This document shows positions 16,267-18,648 of a DNA stretch of 18,648 nt, in pieces (position 1 is the stretch's first letter; each line of letters opens with the position of its first letter). The position numbers and the translations under genes are program-made. Under the pieces are notes generated by a model that was not told where the DNA came from, made no database searches, and was given only the letters and a program-made list of their open reading frames with translations. Origin of the DNA: an uncultured Gammaproteobacteria bacterium (GTDB lineage Bacteria > Pseudomonadota > Gammaproteobacteria > SZUA-140); the NCBI GenBank assembly GCA_945787585.1, contig CALZIG010000140.1, positions 1 to 18,648 on the forward strand. Reading direction: 5' to 3'.

Positions 16267-17691
16267 TCAAGCCCCGATACGAACAATCTTCATCGAATTT
16301 GTACCACCATCAACGCCGACCTTGTCGCCTTTAGTGATAATTAGCAGGTCACCTTCTTTTACGACACCCCGCTCTAACAATACATTTTGTGCCAACGCAC
16401 TGAGTTCATACTCCTTAATATCATCAATATCAATACTCATCGGATACACTCCACGGTACATCGTCATACGACGTTTGGTTCGCTCACTGCGAGTCAAAGC
16501 ATAAATCGGTAGACCCGAGCTAATACGCGACATCCACAACGGCGTAGAACCGGATTCCGTCAACGAAGCGATACCATCGACCTTTAAATGGTTAGCGGTA
16601 TACATCGTCGCCATCGCAACCGCTTCATCAATACGCCCAAAGGTCAGATCAACACGGTGATCAGAAACACGACTGCTGCGCTGTTTCTCTGCCTCTTCAC
16701 AGATGCGCCCCATCGACTCAACCACTTTAGCAGGGTATTTTCCTGCCGCCGTTTCACCCGATAACATCACGGCATCGGTACCATCCAGTACTGCGTTAGC
16801 CACATCAAATACTTCTGCCCGTGTTGGAATCGGATTTTCAATCATCGATTCCATCATCTGCGTGGCAGTGATCACCACACGATCCATCGCACGTGCACGC
16901 TTAATCAGGTCTTTCTGAATCGCCGGGAGTTCTGCGTCACCGACTTCAACACCAAGATCACCACGCGCCACCATAATCACCTCAGAGGCCTCGATGATTT
17001 CATCGATCACATCAAGGGCATCCGCGCGCTCAATCTTGGAAACGATCGCGCCATGGCCACCGGCCTCACGCAACAATTTACGGCATTCATTCACATCACT
17101 GGCAGAACGTGGAAAAGAGACCGCCACAAAATCGGCTTCAATCTGTGCGGCCGATAAAATGTCACGCTTATCTTTATCCGTTAACGCTGGCGCGGACAAA
17201 CCACCGCCCTGAAGATTGATCCCTTTGTTATTCGATAAAGGACCGGTATGCATCACCTTCGTATGCACTTCCTGACCTTGTACGTCTGTCACTTCCAGAA
17301 TCATACGGCCATCATCCAGCAACAACACATTTCCTGCCTTCACATCCGCTGGAAGGTTTTTATAAGTGATGCCGACTCGCTCGTTAGTCCCTTCTTCATC
17401 ACCTAACGCAGCATCCAGAATAAAGCTATCCCCTTCTACCAGATTAACTTTACCTTCTTTAAACTTGCAGGTACGAATCTTGGGGCCCTGCAAATCAACC
17501 AGCACACCAATCGCTCTACCATGCTTTTCTGCAAATGCTCTAATATTATCCGCACGCCATTTTTGCTCTTCAAATGAGCCGTGTGAAAAATTCAGGCGCA
17601 CAACATCAACACCGGCCACTACCAGTGATTCCAAAACTTTAGGGTCGTCAGTTGCCGGCCCTAGAGTTGCGACGATTTTTGTTCTGCGCAA
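16267..17691 (-). CDS. pyk: Pyruvate kinase
   Basis: The 474-residue glycolytic enzyme transfers phosphate from phosphoenolpyruvate to ADP. Active-site blocks are complete: RLNFSHG (32-38), DLQGPKIR (66-73), SKIERADA with Lys219 and Glu221, ARGDLGVE with Asp245, and TATQMMES with Thr277. The text AVSFPRSASD and LTESGSTPLWMSR resembles E. coli PykA rather than PykF, which suggests, without proof, sugar-phosphate or AMP activation. The start is TTG at 17691: GGGGAG lies eight bases upstream, the product begins exactly as the family does (RRTKIVATLGPAT), and an in-frame TAA upstream leaves no ATG option. It lies between pgk and fba on the same strand. Confidence 0.97.
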   Translation of the reverse strand: MRRTKIVATLGPATDDPKVLESLVVAGVDVVRLNFSHGSFEEQKWRADNIRAFAEKHGRAIGVLVDLQGPKIRTCKFKEGKVNLVEGDSFILDAALGDEEGTNERVGITYKNLPADVKAGNVLLLDDGRMILEVTDVQGQEVHTKVMHTGPLSNNKGINLQGGGLSAPALTDKDKRDILSAAQIEADFVAVSFPRSASDVNECRKLLREAGGHGAIVSKIERADALDVIDEIIEASEVIMVARGDLGVEVGDAELPAIQKDLIKRARAMDRVVITATQMMESMIENPIPTRAEVFDVANAVLDGTDAVMLSGETAAGKYPAKVVESMGRICEEAEKQRSSRVSDHRVDLTFGRIDEAVAMATMYTANHLKVDGIASLTESGSTPLWMSRISSGLPIYALTRSERTKRRMTMYRGVYPMSIDIDDIKEYELSALAQNVLLERGVVKEGDLLIITKGDKVGVDGGTNSMKIVRIGA

Positions 17692-17715
17692 CTTATCTTC
17701 TCCCCAATATTAACC

Positions 17716-17741
17716 AAAAATGGAGCCCACCTGGACTCCAT
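17716..17741 (-). terminator. Hairpin terminator between pgk and pyk
   Basis: Read on the minus strand, ATGGAGTCC-AGGT-GGGCTCCAT forms a 9-bp stem with one G-U pair and a four-base loop, followed by five T residues (one counted from the stem edge). It begins 15 bases after the pgk stop and ends about 24 bases before the pyk start. It may end most pgk transcripts while letting some read into pyk. Confidence 0.7.
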
Positions 17742-17756
17742 ATATTCTATCACCTA

Positions 17757-18648
17757 CTATTTAGCGCGCTCTTCCAGAATCTCAACGGCGGGCAATTTTT
17801 TACCCTCCAGAAATTCCAGGAATGCGCCACCACCTGTCGAAATATACGAAACTTTATCTGCAATATTATATTTAGATACGGCCGCCAGCGTGTCGCCACC
17901 GCCCGCAATCGAAAATGCAGGACTCTCGGCAATCGCATTGGCAATCGCTTTGGTCCCTTCGCCAAACTGATCAAACTCAAACACCCCAACCGGGCCGTTC
18001 CAGACGATAGTGCCAGCGTTTTTCAGGATCTCAGCCAACTCTTTTGCACTCTCTGGGCCAATATCAAAAATCATGTCATCATCGGCCACATCCGTGGCCG
18101 CCTTCAGTTCAGCGACAGCACTCTCTGAAAATTCTTTAGCGCAGACAACATCACGCGGCACCGGAATATCACCGCCGCGCGCTTTTGCATCGGCCGTCAA
18201 TTGCTTTGCAGTGTCGATCAAATCATTTTCACACAGTGACTTACCGACATTGTGACCCGCCGCCGCGATAAAAGTATTCGCAATCCCGCCACCCACAATC
18301 AGTTGATCAACAATCTTTGAGAGTGATTCCAGCACCGTCAGCTTGGTTGACACTTTAGAGCCGCCCACAATCGCCACCATCGGGCGTGCAGGGTTATCCA
18401 ACGCCTTCCCTAACGCGTCCAGTTCACCCGCCAGCAGTGGCCCTGCACATGCAGTCGGCGCGAACTTGGCCACACCATGAGTTGAGGCCTGTGCGCGGTG
18501 CGCAGTGCCAAACGCATCCATCACAAACACATCACACAAAGCGGCATATTGCTTTGATAGCACATCTTCATTGCCCTTTTCACCGGCGTTGAAGCGTACA
18601 TTTTCAAGGATCACAACGTCACCGTCTGCGAGTTCAACACCCCCCAAA
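17757..18648 (-). CDS. pgk: Phosphoglycerate kinase, C-terminal part
   Basis: About 296 C-terminal residues are present; the start lies beyond the right edge, and roughly 90-95 residues are missing compared with the E. coli enzyme (387). The enzyme interconverts 1,3-bisphosphoglycerate plus ADP with 3-phosphoglycerate plus ATP, in glycolysis or, in reverse, in carbon fixation. Visible family blocks are [59 protein letters not shown] and the nucleotide-binding AGGGDTLAA near the end. The frame is open to the edge, so the TTG at 18647 is an internal leucine codon and not a start. The sequence is very close to gammaproteobacterial enzymes. Confidence 0.97.
   Translation of the reverse strand, partial: LGGVELADGDVVILENVRFNAGEKGNEDVLSKQYAALCDVFVMDAFGTAHRAQASTHGVAKFAPTACAGPLLAGELDALGKALDNPARPMVAIVGGSKVSTKLTVLESLSKIVDQLIVGGGIANTFIAAAGHNVGKSLCENDLIDTAKQLTADAKARGGDIPVPRDVVCAKEFSESAVAELKAATDVADDDMIFDIGPESAKELAEILKNAGTIVWNGPVGVFEFDQFGEGTKAIANAIAESPAFSIAGGGDTLAAVSKYNIADKVSYISTGGGAFLEFLEGKKLPAVEILEERAK

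Noticed and set aside
17652..18128. 158-codon ORF antisense to pgk and the pgk-pyk gap
   Set aside because: pgk is unmistakable in the opposite strand, and the ORF crosses the hairpin region without any family signature.
18000..18647. TTG at 18647 as a start for phosphoglycerate kinase
   Set aside because: It is an in-frame leucine in the middle of the protein; about 90 residues of the conserved N-domain must lie outside the window.

Overview
This window is from a gammaproteobacterium, judging by the sequence types and by the Gammaproteobacteria-like block of glycolytic genes at the right end. The organism cannot be named from the sequence alone. A Calvin-type class II aldolase and an exosortase/PEP-CTERM locus would fit an aquatic, biofilm- or floc-forming, possibly autotrophic or methylotrophic species (inference). 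I found no tRNA, rRNA, CRISPR array, insertion sequence or phage gene.

Left and centre (1-12410) is an exosortase A (XrtA)/PEP-CTERM locus with its exopolysaccharide (EPS) machinery, almost all on the minus strand. In transcription order it encodes an undecaprenyl-phosphate glycosyltransferase (11019-12410), the sensor kinase PrsK, the sigma-54 activator PrsR, the exosortase XrtA with a fused EpsI domain, and the TPR lipoprotein PrsT. Then, beyond a PEP-CTERM substrate gene on the plus strand (2890-3453), come a short Wza-like export lipoprotein, a Wzz-like chain-length protein and the first 65 codons of a tyrosine autokinase cut by the window edge. The PEP-CTERM gene has a sigma-54 promoter (GG-N10-GC) with a perfect IHF consensus just upstream and a strong terminator behind it. 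PrsK/PrsR, RpoN, the substrate and the exosortase that should process it therefore form one readable circuit.

The middle (12411-14155 and on to 15082) starts with a 467-base divergent intergenic region holding an 18-bp perfect inverted repeat and a sigma-70-like promoter. It is followed by a plus-strand pair: a TviB-type UDP-HexNAc 6-dehydrogenase and GalU. Both supply nucleotide sugars, presumably for the polymer assembled by the left-hand genes.

The right end (15097-18648) is central carbon metabolism on the minus strand: phosphoglycerate kinase (N-terminus outside the window), pyruvate kinase (TTG start) and class II fructose-bisphosphate aldolase. A bidirectional terminator separates them from galU, and another hairpin terminator lies between pgk and pyk.

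The XrtA/PEP-CTERM system itself is already described. The less ordinary points are the sigma-54/IHF control region, the large inverted repeat, the sugar-acid dehydrogenase and several unusual gene starts.
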